DNA of 64,000 bases from Sphingomonadaceae bacterium (GTDB lineage: Bacteria; Pseudomonadota; Alphaproteobacteria; Sphingomonadales; Sphingomonadaceae): contig JAJTEF010000024.1 of assembly GCA_021300355.1 (NCBI GenBank), forward strand, positions 1 through 64,000, in the 5' to 3' direction. The translations under genes and the position numbers were made by a program. Shown one piece after another: positions 16,288-25,842 of the stretch. The number at the start of each line of letters is the position of its first letter. Positions within the stretch are counted from its first letter, which is position 1. The notes below the pieces were generated by a model, which searched no databases, was not told the origin of the DNA, and saw only the letters and a program-made list of their open reading frames with translations.

Positions 16288-18561
16288 ATGGGGCATATGG
16301 AAAGCGCCACCCGTTCCGCCCGCAACATATTGACCGGTCTTCACGAAGTGATGGCCTCGCGAAACCATGCGCAAGGCAAATTGAACCATGTGGTCAACAT
16401 CATTGGTGAAGCGCTGTCGAGCGAAGTGTGCTCAATCTACCTGTTGCGCGATGGTGCGCTTGAATTATTTGCGACGCGCGGATTGAACGAAGCGGCGGTC
16501 CACGTCACCCGGCTCGGCCTGGGCGAAGGCCTTGTCGGCACGATTGCGGAAAATGTCGAAACATTGAACTTGGATGAGGCCGCAGCCCACCCTAATTTCC
16601 GCTATGTGCCCGAAACAGGCGAAGAACGCTTTCACAGCTTTGCAGGCGTGCCGATTGTGCGTTCCGAACGCGCAGTTGGCGTATTGGCCGTGCAACATGT
16701 CGAACCACGGAAATATGAAGAGGTCGAAATTGAGGCGCTTCAAACCGTCGCAATGGTGCTGTCAGAACTGATCGCCAATGCAGACCTTGTCGACGAGCCA
16801 AGCGCGCGGGGCGGGAATGACACCGGCACGATTAGCCTCACGGGCCTGCCGCTCGTAAAAGGCGCTGCTGCCGGCGTTGCCATTTTTCATCAGCCCAATG
16901 TCCGTATTGAACATACCGTCGCTGAGGATATCGAAGCCGAGCGTCACCGCGTTTATTCCGCCTTTGATAAAATGCGCGAACAAATCGACCGCATGGCCAG
17001 CCAAATTGATTTCGGCACGGGCGGCGAGCATGAAGAGGTCATCGCGACCTACAAGATGTTCGCATATGACGAAGGCTGGAGCCGCCGCATTAACGAGGCA
17101 ATCGACAGCGGCCTGACGGCGGAAGCCGCCATTGAACGCGTCCAGCAACGCACCCGCATGCGTATGCGTCAGATTGACGATGCGCTGCTTGCGGACCGCA
17201 TGCATGATCTGGAGGATCTATCCAACCGGTTGCTGCGCATTGTGTCGGGTCAGATGAGTACCGCGGCGCAACTCGGTCTGAAAAAAGACTCGATCCTGAT
17301 TGCGCGCAATTTGGGCCCGGCCGAGCTGCTGGAATATGACAAACGGCGTCTGCGCGGCGTGGTGCTTGAAGAAGGATCGCTGACCGCGCACGTCGTGATT
17401 GTCGCGCGCGCGATGGGTATCCCCGTGCTGGGCCGCGTACAAGGCATCCGCCACAAGGTGCGCGATGGCGACATGCTACTTCTGAACGCCGACGAAAAAA
17501 GCGTCATCGTCAGGCCATCGTCAGCTGCCGAAGAGCTTTTCCAACATGATCTGGTCGACCGGCAAAAGAAAAAAGCCCGCTATGCAGCGATGCGTGACGC
17601 GGCATCGGTCACCAATGATGGCGTGCCGGTGACGTTAATGATCAACGCCGGATTGCGCGACGATATGTCGGCTTTGGCCACCACCGGTGCAGAAGGTGTG
17701 GGCCTGTTCCGCACAGAATTCCAGTTTCTGATATCGGCCACGCTGCCGCAACGTGAGCGTCAGCAACGTTTTTATCGCGACGTGCTTGACGCGGCAGGCG
17801 ACAAGCCGGTCATTTTTCGTACGCTCGATATCGGCGGCGACAAAACCCTACCCTATTTGAAAGACGAAACGAGCGAGGAAGAAAATCCTGCTCTCGGCTG
17901 GCGCGCGCTGCGCCTGTCTTTGGACCATGCAGGGCTGATGAAGGCGCAGGCCCGCGCGCTCATTGAAGCATCCGCTGGCCGCACATTGAACGTCATGTTT
18001 CCGATGGTGTCAGAGCCGTGGGAATTTGACGCGGCCCGAGAAATATTTGAAGGCCAGATGCAATTTTTGGGTCGGCAAAAGAAACGGCTGCCGACAAAAA
18101 TCCGTTATGGTGCAATGCTCGAGGTGCCGGCGCTGGCCGAAACACTTGATATGTTGCTGCCTAAAATCGATTTTCTGTCGATTGGTACGAATGACCTCAC
18201 CCAGTTCCTGTTTGCAGCAGACCGTGCTGACCCGCGCTTGGCCGAGCGATATGATTGGCTGAGCCCCGCCATTTTGCGTTTCATCCGGCGCGTGGTTCAG
18301 ACAACGGACGGCTATCCCGTCGACGTCGCGGTATGCGGCGAAATGGGTGGGCGGACACTTGAAGCGCTCGCGTTGATTGGCCTGGGCATCCATCGCCTGT
18401 CGATCACGCCAGCGGCCGTCGGTCCCATAAAAGCGATGGTGCGCACCACCAACCATGCCGACATCCGCAAGAAGATGGATGAGCTGCTGAAAAATCCCAC
18501 CGGGAATTTGCGTGAGGAGCTGGCCATATGGGCGGCAAGCCAAGGCATTGAAACCGGCTAA
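16288..18561 (+). CDS. ptsP: Phosphoenolpyruvate-protein phosphotransferase PtsP (enzyme I-Ntr)
   Basis: This 757-residue protein has an N-terminal GAF domain (about residues 10-165) followed by a full PTS enzyme I. The phosphoryl His is near residue 368 in LTAHVVIVARAMG. The C-terminal PEP-binding barrel includes GLFRTEFQF, GTNDLTQFLFAADR and the Cys of VAVCGEMGG. In the nitrogen PTS it passes phosphate from PEP to NPr and then EIIA-Ntr, regulating metabolism instead of importing sugar. The other Ntr components are not in the window. The start may be the first ATG or the one three codons later. Confidence 0.95.
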   Translation: MGHMESATRSARNILTGLHEVMASRNHAQGKLNHVVNIIGEALSSEVCSIYLLRDGALELFATRGLNEAAVHVTRLGLGEGLVGTIAENVETLNLDEAAAHPNFRYVPETGEERFHSFAGVPIVRSERAVGVLAVQHVEPRKYEEVEIEALQTVAMVLSELIANADLVDEPSARGGNDTGTISLTGLPLVKGAAAGVAIFHQPNVRIEHTVAEDIEAERHRVYSAFDKMREQIDRMASQIDFGTGGEHEEVIATYKMFAYDEGWSRRINEAIDSGLTAEAAIERVQQRTRMRMRQIDDALLADRMHDLEDLSNRLLRIVSGQMSTAAQLGLKKDSILIARNLGPAELLEYDKRRLRGVVLEEGSLTAHVVIVARAMGIPVLGRVQGIRHKVRDGDMLLLNADEKSVIVRPSSAAEELFQHDLVDRQKKKARYAAMRDAASVTNDGVPVTLMINAGLRDDMSALATTGAEGVGLFRTEFQFLISATLPQRERQQRFYRDVLDAAGDKPVIFRTLDIGGDKTLPYLKDETSEEENPALGWRALRLSLDHAGLMKAQARALIEASAGRTLNVMFPMVSEPWEFDAAREIFEGQMQFLGRQKKRLPTKIRYGAMLEVPALAETLDMLLPKIDFLSIGTNDLTQFLFAADRADPRLAERYDWLSPAILRFIRRVVQTTDGYPVDVAVCGEMGGRTLEALALIGLGIHRLSITPAAVGPIKAMVRTTNHADIRKKMDELLKNPTGNLREELAIWAASQGIETG

Positions 18562-18664
18562 TTTGCAGGATTTCCGAAAGGTGCAAAGTTGTAATCGCCG
18601 TTGACTTTATCAACAAGATGACCATTGTCCGCATAACTGCACAAAGAGGTGGAAAAAACGGGGT

Positions 18665-19225
18665 GTGGAGATTGCAGTGGACTTATTAGCGACTGTTGAC
18701 GAAGATCACGGATCCGTAGGTAGCCAGCTAAAAGCAGGCCGCGAACGGCTAGGCCTTAGTCTATCCGATATCGCCGCAAAAACGCGTGTGCCGACTCGCC
18801 ACCTCGAATCTATCGAGCAATCAGATTTTGATGCCCTCCCGGGCCAAACATACACGCTCGGTTTCGCGCGATCTTATGCCAATGCCGTCGACATGGATGC
18901 TGCGGCAATTAGTGAGGCGATGCGCTGGGAATTGGCGCGCAGTGGCCATGAAGGCTATCAGGCACCAGCTCAAAACTACGAACCAGCCGACCCCGCGCGC
19001 GTGCCTTCGAAAACACTCGCATGGACATCAGCTGCAATCGCGGCAGTGGCGCTGGCGGCATATTTGATTTTCAGAAGCCTGACACTCACAGATGCTGCGC
19101 CAGCCGACAAACCGGTCACGTCACCGATCTCAGTAAAGCCAGCCGCCACAGCGCCGATCGCGCCTCTGCCGGCAAATAGTGCTGACCCTGCTCAGCAAAG
19201 TACCGACAACGCGGAACAAATCTAA
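18665..19225 (+). CDS. RodZ-like helix-turn-helix membrane protein
   Basis: The 186-residue protein has an N-terminal helix-turn-helix of the RodZ type, from GSQLKAGRERLGLSLSDIA to RSYANAVDMD. One membrane helix follows (KTLAWTSAAIAAVALAAYLIF, near residues 118-138, described rather than quoted in full), then a short Ala-Pro-rich periplasmic tail. E. coli RodZ is much longer and links MreB to the wall machinery; this form lacks the large periplasmic domain. The start is GTG, with another GTG four codons later. It precedes cpoB by about 100 bases. Confidence 0.78.
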   Translation: MEIAVDLLATVDEDHGSVGSQLKAGRERLGLSLSDIAAKTRVPTRHLESIEQSDFDALPGQTYTLGFARSYANAVDMDAAAISEAMRWELARSGHEGYQAPAQNYEPADPARVPSKTLAWTSAAIAAVALAAYLIFRSLTLTDAAPADKPVTSPISVKPAATAPIAPLPANSADPAQQSTDNAEQI

Positions 19226-19327
19226 ATAAAATCAGGTTTTCTTTGCACTGAAATGGTGTGATGGGTATTTGTCGCGTTGGTCCAATCAGCGATACGTCCA
19301 AACTTGTCAGTTTAAGGGGAATGAGCA

Positions 19328-20287
19328 ATGAATTTTCGGCTTGCTTTGTTGAGCGGCGCAGCATTTGCACTCAGCGCATCCGCAGTTGCGCAAGATGCAA
19401 ATATTGACGGACGCGTGGGCAAGCTTGAAAGGGAAATGCGCGCTGTCCAGCGTCAGGTCTTTCCCGCAGGTGCCGGCAAATTTATCGCGCCTGATATCCA
19501 GTCACCGACCACTGCGAAGCCCGAGACCCCCTCCACCACCTCAGCGACCTCTGACCTGTTGGTGCGTGTCGATGCGTTGGAAGCACAGCTGGCCACTTTA
19601 ACGGGTCAGGTCGAGCAGCAGGGCAACAATATGCGTGGCCTCGAAGCGCGCCTGAAAATCTTGGAAGCGCAGTTGGCGACCGCGCAGCTAGCGAGTGCAC
19701 CACAGGAAACCGCAGTGCCGGCAACCGCACAGGTCACAACCGCTCCAAGCGTCTTACCTGCCGCAGCACCTGTGCCCGCAGCAGTGACCGTCAAGCCAAG
19801 ACCCGTTGTAGCAGCAGCCAAGCCGGTGGCTTCGGCAGCCAAACCGAGCGCAGCCCGCGTTGCCGCAGTTGCGGCCATTGAACGGCCAGCAACTGGCGAC
19901 GCTTTTGAAGATGGCTACACGTATGGCTTCAGATTGTGGGAAGCGAAATTCTACCCAGAAGCGCAAGCCACGCTGGAAGAAACGCTTAAAACATATCCAA
20001 AGCACAGACGTGCAAGCTTCCTGCGCAACTTGCTCGGACGGGCGTGGCTCGACGACAAAAAGCCTGCAACCGCCGTCAAAATTTTCTACGATAACTACAA
20101 AGCCGACCCGCGTGGCGAACGTGCGCCCGACAGTCTGTTTTTCTTAGGGTCAGCTTTAACCGACCTCGGCAAAACGGCTGAGGCATGCGAAGCATATGGT
20201 GAGCTTACAAGAGCCTATCCCGACGTTGCCAGCGGTCGCTTGGCGGATCGGGTCACTGCCGGTAAAACGCGCGCGAAGTGCAAGTAA
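19328..20287 (+). CDS. cpoB: Cell-division coordinator CpoB/YbgF-like protein
   Basis: The 319-residue protein has a signal peptide (cleavage likely after SASAVAQ), an N-terminal coiled coil with heptad-like segments near residues 75-115, and an Ala-Pro-rich linker. The C-terminal TPR domain begins around DAFEDGYTYGFRLWEAKFY. This matches CpoB/YbgF, which links the Tol-Pal system to wall synthesis at division. The tol-pal genes are not in the window. Its stop overlaps the GTG start of tilS by ten bases, and cpoB-tilS-ftsH is one transcription direction. Confidence 0.88.
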   Translation: MNFRLALLSGAAFALSASAVAQDANIDGRVGKLEREMRAVQRQVFPAGAGKFIAPDIQSPTTAKPETPSTTSATSDLLVRVDALEAQLATLTGQVEQQGNNMRGLEARLKILEAQLATAQLASAPQETAVPATAQVTTAPSVLPAAAPVPAAVTVKPRPVVAAAKPVASAAKPSAARVAAVAAIERPATGDAFEDGYTYGFRLWEAKFYPEAQATLEETLKTYPKHRRASFLRNLLGRAWLDDKKPATAVKIFYDNYKADPRGERAPDSLFFLGSALTDLGKTAEACEAYGELTRAYPDVASGRLADRVTAGKTRAKCK

Positions 20288-21214
20288 CCTTCGACGCTGC
20301 GCTTCTCGACCGTTTTAACGGCGCGGTAAATGCGCTGCATGTCCCGGCGGGTGCGCGCATATTGTGTGCGGTATCCGGCGGGCCCGACAGCCTGGCACTG
20401 CTGATATTGTTGCACAAAACCATGCCCGATCGCGTTGTCGCGGCGACCGTCGATCATGGGTTAAGGCCAGAATCTGCCGACGAAGCATTATATGTGCAGC
20501 GCATGTGCAAAGACATGCATGTGCCGCATGTTATTTTATCGCCTACCGAAAAAATCAGCGGAAATATTCAATCATCCGCCCGACATGCAAGATACACTTT
20601 GTTGGCGCAGGCGGCAGAGCAGCATGATTGTGCGTACATCGCCACCGCCCACCATGCCGATGATCAGCTTGAAACCGTTTTGATGCGCCTTGCGCGCGGC
20701 AGCGGCGTTGACGGGCTATCGGCCATCCGGTCGACAAATGGGCATATACTGCGCCCCTTATTGGGGTTCACGAAAGACGAATTGATTTCCATTTGCGCGG
20801 CCGCTGGGCTTAATCCAGTGGCGGACCCCAGCAACGCAAATACCGACTTTGAACGGGTCGCGATGCGCAATTGGCTGGCGAACACACAGCATCCCATTCG
20901 CGCCGTCCGTGCCGGACGTACCGCCAGCGCACTGGCAGATGCCTCAGAAGCGCTGAATTGGATGACTGAAACACTCACGCAAGAAAGGGTGCAGCGCGAT
21001 ACGGCCACCATCATGTGCGATGCGCGCGATGTCCCGCGCGAGATACAGCGCCGCCTGTTGATCCATTGCCTGCAAATGCTGTGCCCCGCGCGGCGATGCC
21101 ATTGACCGCCTGCTTTCCGAACTTTCGGACGGGCGCACAGCCACCATGGGTGCTGTCAAATGCGAAGGCGGCGCCAATTGGCGGTTTACCATGGCACCGC
21201 CGCGGCGAAACTAA
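20278..21214 (+). pseudogene. tilS: tRNA(Ile)-lysidine synthase, frameshifted near its C-terminus
   Basis: TilS adds lysine to C34 of the isoleucine CAU-anticodon tRNA. The N-terminal PP-loop is intact (SGGPDS, residues 33-38), with the GNIQSSARHARY and HHADDQLET blocks. The reading frame breaks at a CCCC run (21084-21087). As written it ends at 21105, but dropping one C restores LCPRGDAIDRLLSELSDG and continues to TAA at 21212-21214, ending APPRRN. One extra base in a homopolymer is likely. The lost part is the C-terminal tRNA-binding tail. TilS is essential in most bacteria, so sequence error is probable. Confidence 0.88.
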
Positions 21215-21324
21215 GTTTACGCCGACCCGAATTTTGCCAATCCCTATATTGTCATTCACATAATCGCGCCTACATTGCACCAGTATCTCCGCGTATTTGG
21301 CGCGGGGCTGAAATCAAGGCAGTG

Positions 21325-23194
21325 ATGATGAACGACGAGCAGGAACCAAAGAGCAACCCGATGCTGCGGAATATGGCCATCTGGTCAGCCATCATTGTGG
21401 CGCTTCTGGTCGTCGCCTCCATTTTCAACGGCTCATCTACACCGGCCAACGGTATCACCTATTCGTCCTTCCGCGACAAGGTTGAGGCCGGCGAAGTCAA
21501 ATCTGTGGCCGTCGCGCCGGATCGTATCAGCGGCAAAATGCAGAATGACGAAACGTTCGTCACGGTTCCGCTGCCCAACGACTCCAGCCTCCCGTCCTTG
21601 CTGATTGAAAAAGGCGTGGTGGTTGAAGCGAAGGCCGAAGAGCAACCCAGCCTGCTGTTAATCCTCGTATATCAGGCACTTCCCTTCCTGCTGATCGGCA
21701 AAGCTGCTGACCGAAAAGCATGGTAAGGTCACGTTTGAAGATGTTGCCGGCATTGACGAAGCGCGTGAAGAGCTTCAGGAAATCGTCGAATTTTTGAAGG
21801 ACCCGCAGAAGTTCAGCCGTCTGGGTGGCAAGATTCCCAAGGGCGCATTGCTCGTGGGTTCGCCGGGCACCGGTAAGACTTTGCTGGCACGCGCTATTGC
21901 GGGTGAGGCAGGCGTTCCATTCTTTTCCATTTCGGGTTCTGACTTCGTTGAAATGTTCGTTGGCGTCGGCGCGAGCCGTGTGCGCGACATGTTTGAACAG
22001 GCAAAGAAAAACGCGCCGTGCATCGTCTTCATCGACGAAATCGATGCCGTAGGCCGCAGCCGTGGCGCTGGCCTTGGCAACCAAAATGACGAGCGCGAAC
22101 AGACGCTCAACCAGCTTCTGGTCGAAATGGATGGTTTTGAAGCGAATGAAGGCATCATCATCGTTGCCGCAACAAACCGCCCCGACGTGCTTGACCCTGC
22201 CCTGCTGCGTCCCGGTCGTTTCGACAGACAAGTCGTGGTGCCGCGTCCTGATATTGATGGCCGCGTAAAGATCCTCGACGTCCATATGAAGAAAGTGCCC
22301 TTGGCACCTGATGTCGATGGCCGTGTCATTGCACGCGGTACGCCCGGTTTCTCCGGCGCGGACCTTGCAAACCTCGTCAACGAAGCTGCCCTGTTGGCGG
22401 CACGCCGTGGCAAGCGCTTGGTGGCCATGCGCGAATTTGAGGACGCGAAAGACAAGGTGATGATGGGCACCGAGCGCAAGTCCATGGTCATGACCGAAGA
22501 CGAAAAGAAAATGACCGCTTATCACGAAGCCGGACATGCGATTGTGTCGATCCATGAAGCGGCTTCGGATCCAATCCATAAAGCGACCATCATTCCGCGC
22601 GGTCGCGCGCTGGGTATGGTCATGCGCCTGCCCGAACGTGATAATTACAGCTATCATCGCGACAAAATGCACGCCAACCTGTCAGTATCAATGGGTGGCC
22701 GTGTGGCGGAAGAACTGATCTTCGGCTACGACAAAGTCAGCTCCGGCGCCTCAAGCGATATTCAATATGCGACGAGCCTTGCGCGGGACATGGTGACCCA
22801 ATGGGGCATGTCCGACGAAATGGGCCCGCTGCAATATGAAGAGCGGCAGGAAGGTTATCTTGGCTATGGCATGTCGCAGCGTTCGACTATGTCGGACGAG
22901 ACAGCACGCAAGATCGATGCTGAAATTCGCAAGCTGGTTGAAGGTGGCCATAAGCGCGCGACCGACCTTTTGAAAAAGCACGACAAGCAGCTCCATCTTT
23001 TGGCAAACGCATTGCTGGAATTCGAAACGCTGTCCGGTGATGAGATCAAGCAACTGCTTGAAACCGGCAAGTTCGAACGCGACGATGGCAAAATTGCGCA
23101 ACCATCGTCCATCCCGACAGTGGGCACGGCTATTCCAAAGGCAGGTCGTCGCAAATCATCACCAGTTGGTGACGTAACGCCACAAGGCGTCTGA
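21325..23194 (+). pseudogene. ftsH: ATP-dependent zinc metalloprotease FtsH, internal deletion with frameshift
   Basis: FtsH degrades membrane and short-lived proteins. The first frame (21325-21726) has the first membrane helix, the periplasmic domain and YQALPFLLI, then runs into TAA. The second frame resumes with [18 protein letters not shown] at about 21703 and continues to 23194, with Walker A GSPGTGKT, the second region of homology and HEAGH (22523-22537). About 26 residues are missing at 21700-21705: the end of membrane helix 2 plus the GAMGFGKSR-type linker. That is about 77 bases by comparison with the family. The two halves cannot be joined as written. Confidence 0.9.
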
Positions 23195-23259
23195 TTTTCA
23201 TCTTTGCAAGATAACCTCAACGCTCTAGTCCGGTTGACGAGAGAGTTGAGGTCGCAAAT

Positions 23260-23619
23260 ATGAAATTCGCTGTGCTTATTGCCAGCGGTGCGCTGCTGTG
23301 TGCCGTTCCCGCCCAAGCCATGGATGCGGAAACATTTTATGTGAAGGCGCTCGCCCTCAAGAAAAAGGGCATGGGCGCGGTATTCTCAAAAGAGATAAAG
23401 CCGATGGCACGGCTGTTTCAAGCCGCCGCGGCTTCTGTCAAAGCAGAAAATGAACAAGCGCATGCTGTGGGCAAGCCGTTGTTTTGCGCGCCCAAAAAAT
23501 ACCGTCTGACCGCTGAGCAATTTCTGGAGGGTTTCGCGAGCATTCCCCAAGAACGCAGGCGCATTCAAACAGTCCGGGATGCCTGGCGCGAGATCGTCAT
23601 CCGCCGTTTTCCATGTTAG
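23260..23619 (+). CDS. Secreted protein, possibly Rap1a/Tai-like
   Basis: This is a 119-residue protein with a clear signal peptide (cleavage likely after VPAQA). The mature part is helical, with two cysteines placed as in Rap1a/Tai immunity-like proteins: FCAPKKYRLTAEQF in the middle and a final RFPC. In that family the cysteines form a disulfide and members protect against type VI amidase effectors. The resemblance is by pattern only, and no effector gene is near. An imperfect inverted repeat (CCTCAAC...GTTGAGG, 23215-23251) lies between ftsH and this gene. Confidence 0.6.
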   Translation: MKFAVLIASGALLCAVPAQAMDAETFYVKALALKKKGMGAVFSKEIKPMARLFQAAAASVKAENEQAHAVGKPLFCAPKKYRLTAEQFLEGFASIPQERRRIQTVRDAWREIVIRRFPC

Positions 23620-23674
23620 GTCGAACCTACATAACGCCTATTTCATCACGAGGCTTCATCCGTGCGGGAATGCC

Positions 23675-23702
23675 AAAAGAAAAGGCCCGGACAAGCCGGG
23701 CC
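23675..23702 (-). terminator. Rho-independent terminator after rpoZ
   Basis: On the minus strand GGCCCGG (5' arm 23702-23696), a five-base loop and CCGGGCC (23690-23684) form a perfect seven-pair GC stem followed by TTTTCTTTT. It lies 27 bases past the rpoZ stop. Confidence 0.85.
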
Positions 23703-23728
23703 TCATTCTTCAACATATGTGCGCTATA

Positions 23729-24073
23729 TTACCGGTCGTAATCGCGCTGCATGCCTGCGCCACGTGCGGGAGCAGCGGCCGTGAGGCGAAGTGCTTCTGC
23801 CGAAAGGCTGATCGAGCCGACTGCATCGGCTTCTTCATCTTCGTCCACCTGAACCTTCTGAAGCGATTGCACGAGGCCTTCTTTCAGCTGGGCTGGGCGA
23901 ACGGTTTCTTCAGCGATTTCGCGCAAAGCCACAACGGGGTTTTTATCGCGATCACGATCAACAGTCAGTTCAGCACCACCAGAGATTTCACGCGCGCGTT
24001 CGGCGGCGAGTAATACGAGGTCAAACCGGTTGGTGACCTTGTCGATGCAATCTTCAACAGTAACGCGTGCCAT
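23729..24073 (-). CDS. rpoZ: RNA polymerase omega subunit
   Basis: The 114-residue protein begins [30 protein letters not shown], a standard omega N-terminus, and continues with [11 protein letters not shown]. The C-terminal acidic and Ala-rich tail is longer than in E. coli (91 residues). Omega helps assemble the beta-prime subunit and forms part of the ppGpp site. The spoT gene often next to rpoZ is absent here. The gene stands alone between two rightward genes. Confidence 0.95.
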   Translation of the reverse strand: MARVTVEDCIDKVTNRFDLVLLAAERAREISGGAELTVDRDRDKNPVVALREIAEETVRPAQLKEGLVQSLQKVQVDEDEEADAVGSISLSAEALRLTAAAPARGAGMQRDYDR

Positions 24074-24192
24074 CTTGGCTCCTGATTCTTCGGAATTTCG
24101 GGAAGTTGCTCGCGCCTAAAGACAACCAGCGAAAATGTCAATGAAAAGGGCAGGCAGCTTGCCGTAGCCTGCGCAAAGCGGTAACTTGGGCT

Positions 24193-25374
24193 ATGGCAAC
24201 ACAATCAGGCACCCCGGGGTTTCCCGGAAAGCAGTTTCAGGTTGCTGGCCATCAGCTCCATCTGGTGCATGCCCCGAACGACAGGCTTGATGCGGTGTTG
24301 CGCCTGATCGCGGTGGCGGAAAAATCCATTCAGATGTTTTTCTATATGTTTGCCGACGATTCGGTTGGACGCGACGTGCGGAGTGCGTTGATCGATGCGG
24401 CAAACCGCGGTGTGCAGGTGCAGCTGATCATCGACAGCTTTGGTTCTGCCGCGATTAGCGACCGTTTCTTTGACGAACTGACCGATGCGGGCGGGAGATA
24501 TCATTGCTTCAGCACCCGCAAGGGCTTGGGCTATATCATCCGCAACCACCAAAAAATCCTCATAGCCGATGGCACGCACGCGCTGGTGGGCGGATTCAAC
24601 ATTACCGATCAATATTTCGGGCGCGCAGGCGATGATGATTGGGAAGATTTGGGCATCGTTATAACCGGTCCGGAAGTGCCGCGTCTGGCGCGCTATTTTG
24701 ACGAAATGGCGGGTGCATCGGTCGACGGAAAGGTGCGTTATCGTAAAATCCGTTCGATTATCCAGCATTGGCAACCGGGCATAGGCGAAATCCAATGGCT
24801 GTTGGGCGGACCAACAAATCGGATCTCGCCATGGGCGCTTACGTTCAAACGGTCTCTGCAGGTCGGAAAAAGGTTCGACATTGCGTCGGCCTATTTTTCC
24901 CCGTCGCAAACGATATTGCGCCGATTGGCGAAGGTATCAAAGCGGAACAAAGGATCGCGCCTCGTCTTGGCGGGCAAAACCGACAATGGGGCCACCATTC
25001 CTGCGGCACGGTTGCTCTACCGTTACCTGCTGCGGCGCCGAACGAAGATTTACGAATTTCAGCCGCGCCGCCTGCACATGAAGCTGATGGTCATTGATGA
25101 TGCGGTGTATATTGGCTCGGCCAATCTCGACGTCCGCAGCATGTTCATCAATCTTGAGATCATGGTCCGGATCAAGGATGATGCGCTTGCGCTGTATATG
25201 CGCACATTGATCGATGGGCTGGTTGCGCAGTCCGAAGAACAAACGCCCGTGTTGTTAAAAACGCGCGACAATATTTGGAGCCGGTTCAAGGGTTGGTTTG
25301 CATATTTCCTCGTGAATTCAGTGGACTACACCATCGGTCGGCGGATTAAGTTCAGCCTGCTGCGCAACCGGTAA
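24193..25374 (+). CDS. Phospholipase D family protein, cardiolipin synthase-like
   Basis: The 393-residue protein has two HKD-type motifs: NHQKILIADGTHALVGGFN in the first half and HMKLMVIDDAVYIGSANLD in the second. This two-motif layout without N-terminal membrane helices fits ClsB-like cardiolipin synthases, which join two phosphatidylglycerols or use phosphatidylethanolamine. Other PLD-family phosphatidyltransferases cannot be excluded. No operon partner is seen; the next gene starts 144 bases later, and that gap contains nothing recognisable. Confidence 0.85.
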   Translation: MATQSGTPGFPGKQFQVAGHQLHLVHAPNDRLDAVLRLIAVAEKSIQMFFYMFADDSVGRDVRSALIDAANRGVQVQLIIDSFGSAAISDRFFDELTDAGGRYHCFSTRKGLGYIIRNHQKILIADGTHALVGGFNITDQYFGRAGDDDWEDLGIVITGPEVPRLARYFDEMAGASVDGKVRYRKIRSIIQHWQPGIGEIQWLLGGPTNRISPWALTFKRSLQVGKRFDIASAYFSPSQTILRRLAKVSKRNKGSRLVLAGKTDNGATIPAARLLYRYLLRRRTKIYEFQPRRLHMKLMVIDDAVYIGSANLDVRSMFINLEIMVRIKDDALALYMRTLIDGLVAQSEEQTPVLLKTRDNIWSRFKGWFAYFLVNSVDYTIGRRIKFSLLRNR

Positions 25375-25518
25375 TAACGCTTTCCAGCCCCAGAAAGGGC
25401 AACAATTGTTTCGAGCCTATGTCCGTCACGATTGCACTGCGTTTATCCAAACGCATTAAGCAATAATCTGTTCCGCCACGCTTGCATTGTCTGACATATC
25501 GGTCCTAATGCCGCAGCT

Positions 25519-25842
25519 ATGGCAAAGCTTCCCCGGGGAACAATTTCAGTGATTTTCGTGGCGCAGCGGACCGATGCTGATGCAGTGGGCTATGCCCGCG
25601 CAGCCGCGATGATGGAAACGCTGGCTGTGCAACAAAAGGGGTATATCGCCATGGATTCAGTGCGGGGGTCAGACGGGCTTGGCATAACCGTCAGCTATTG
25701 GACTGATGAAGCCAGCGCAAAAGCATGGCGCGATCACCCCGAACACATGGCTGTGCGCGATGCGGGACGCGATCTTTGGTACAGTGATTACAGCCTGCAT
25801 GTCGCAGAAGTCACGCGCAGCTATGATTGGGAAAGACCATGA
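25519..25842 (+). CDS. ABM-fold (YqjZ-like) heme/monooxygenase-type small protein
   Basis: This is a 107-residue protein with the dimeric alpha-beta barrel pattern of antibiotic biosynthesis monooxygenases. It has an FVAQRTD strand, a long helix ending LAVQQKGYIAMDSVRG, then ITVSYWTDEASAKAWRDHPEH. The YWxDExSAxAWRxHPEH part is typical of the YqjZ-like group, whose function is not settled. It overlaps the MFS gene as ATGA, so the pair is translated together and may respond to the same compound. Confidence 0.8.
   Translation: MAKLPRGTISVIFVAQRTDADAVGYARAAAMMETLAVQQKGYIAMDSVRGSDGLGITVSYWTDEASAKAWRDHPEHMAVRDAGRDLWYSDYSLHVAEVTRSYDWERP

Noticed and set aside
21084-21105. A naturally shorter TilS ending at 21105
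   Set aside because: Conserved C-terminal coding sequence continues in the adjacent frame and is restored by removing one C of a CCCC run.
21560-22672. 370-codon open frame antisense to ftsH
   Set aside because: It is a mirror of the conserved AAA/protease coding sequence; no family features and no promoter context.
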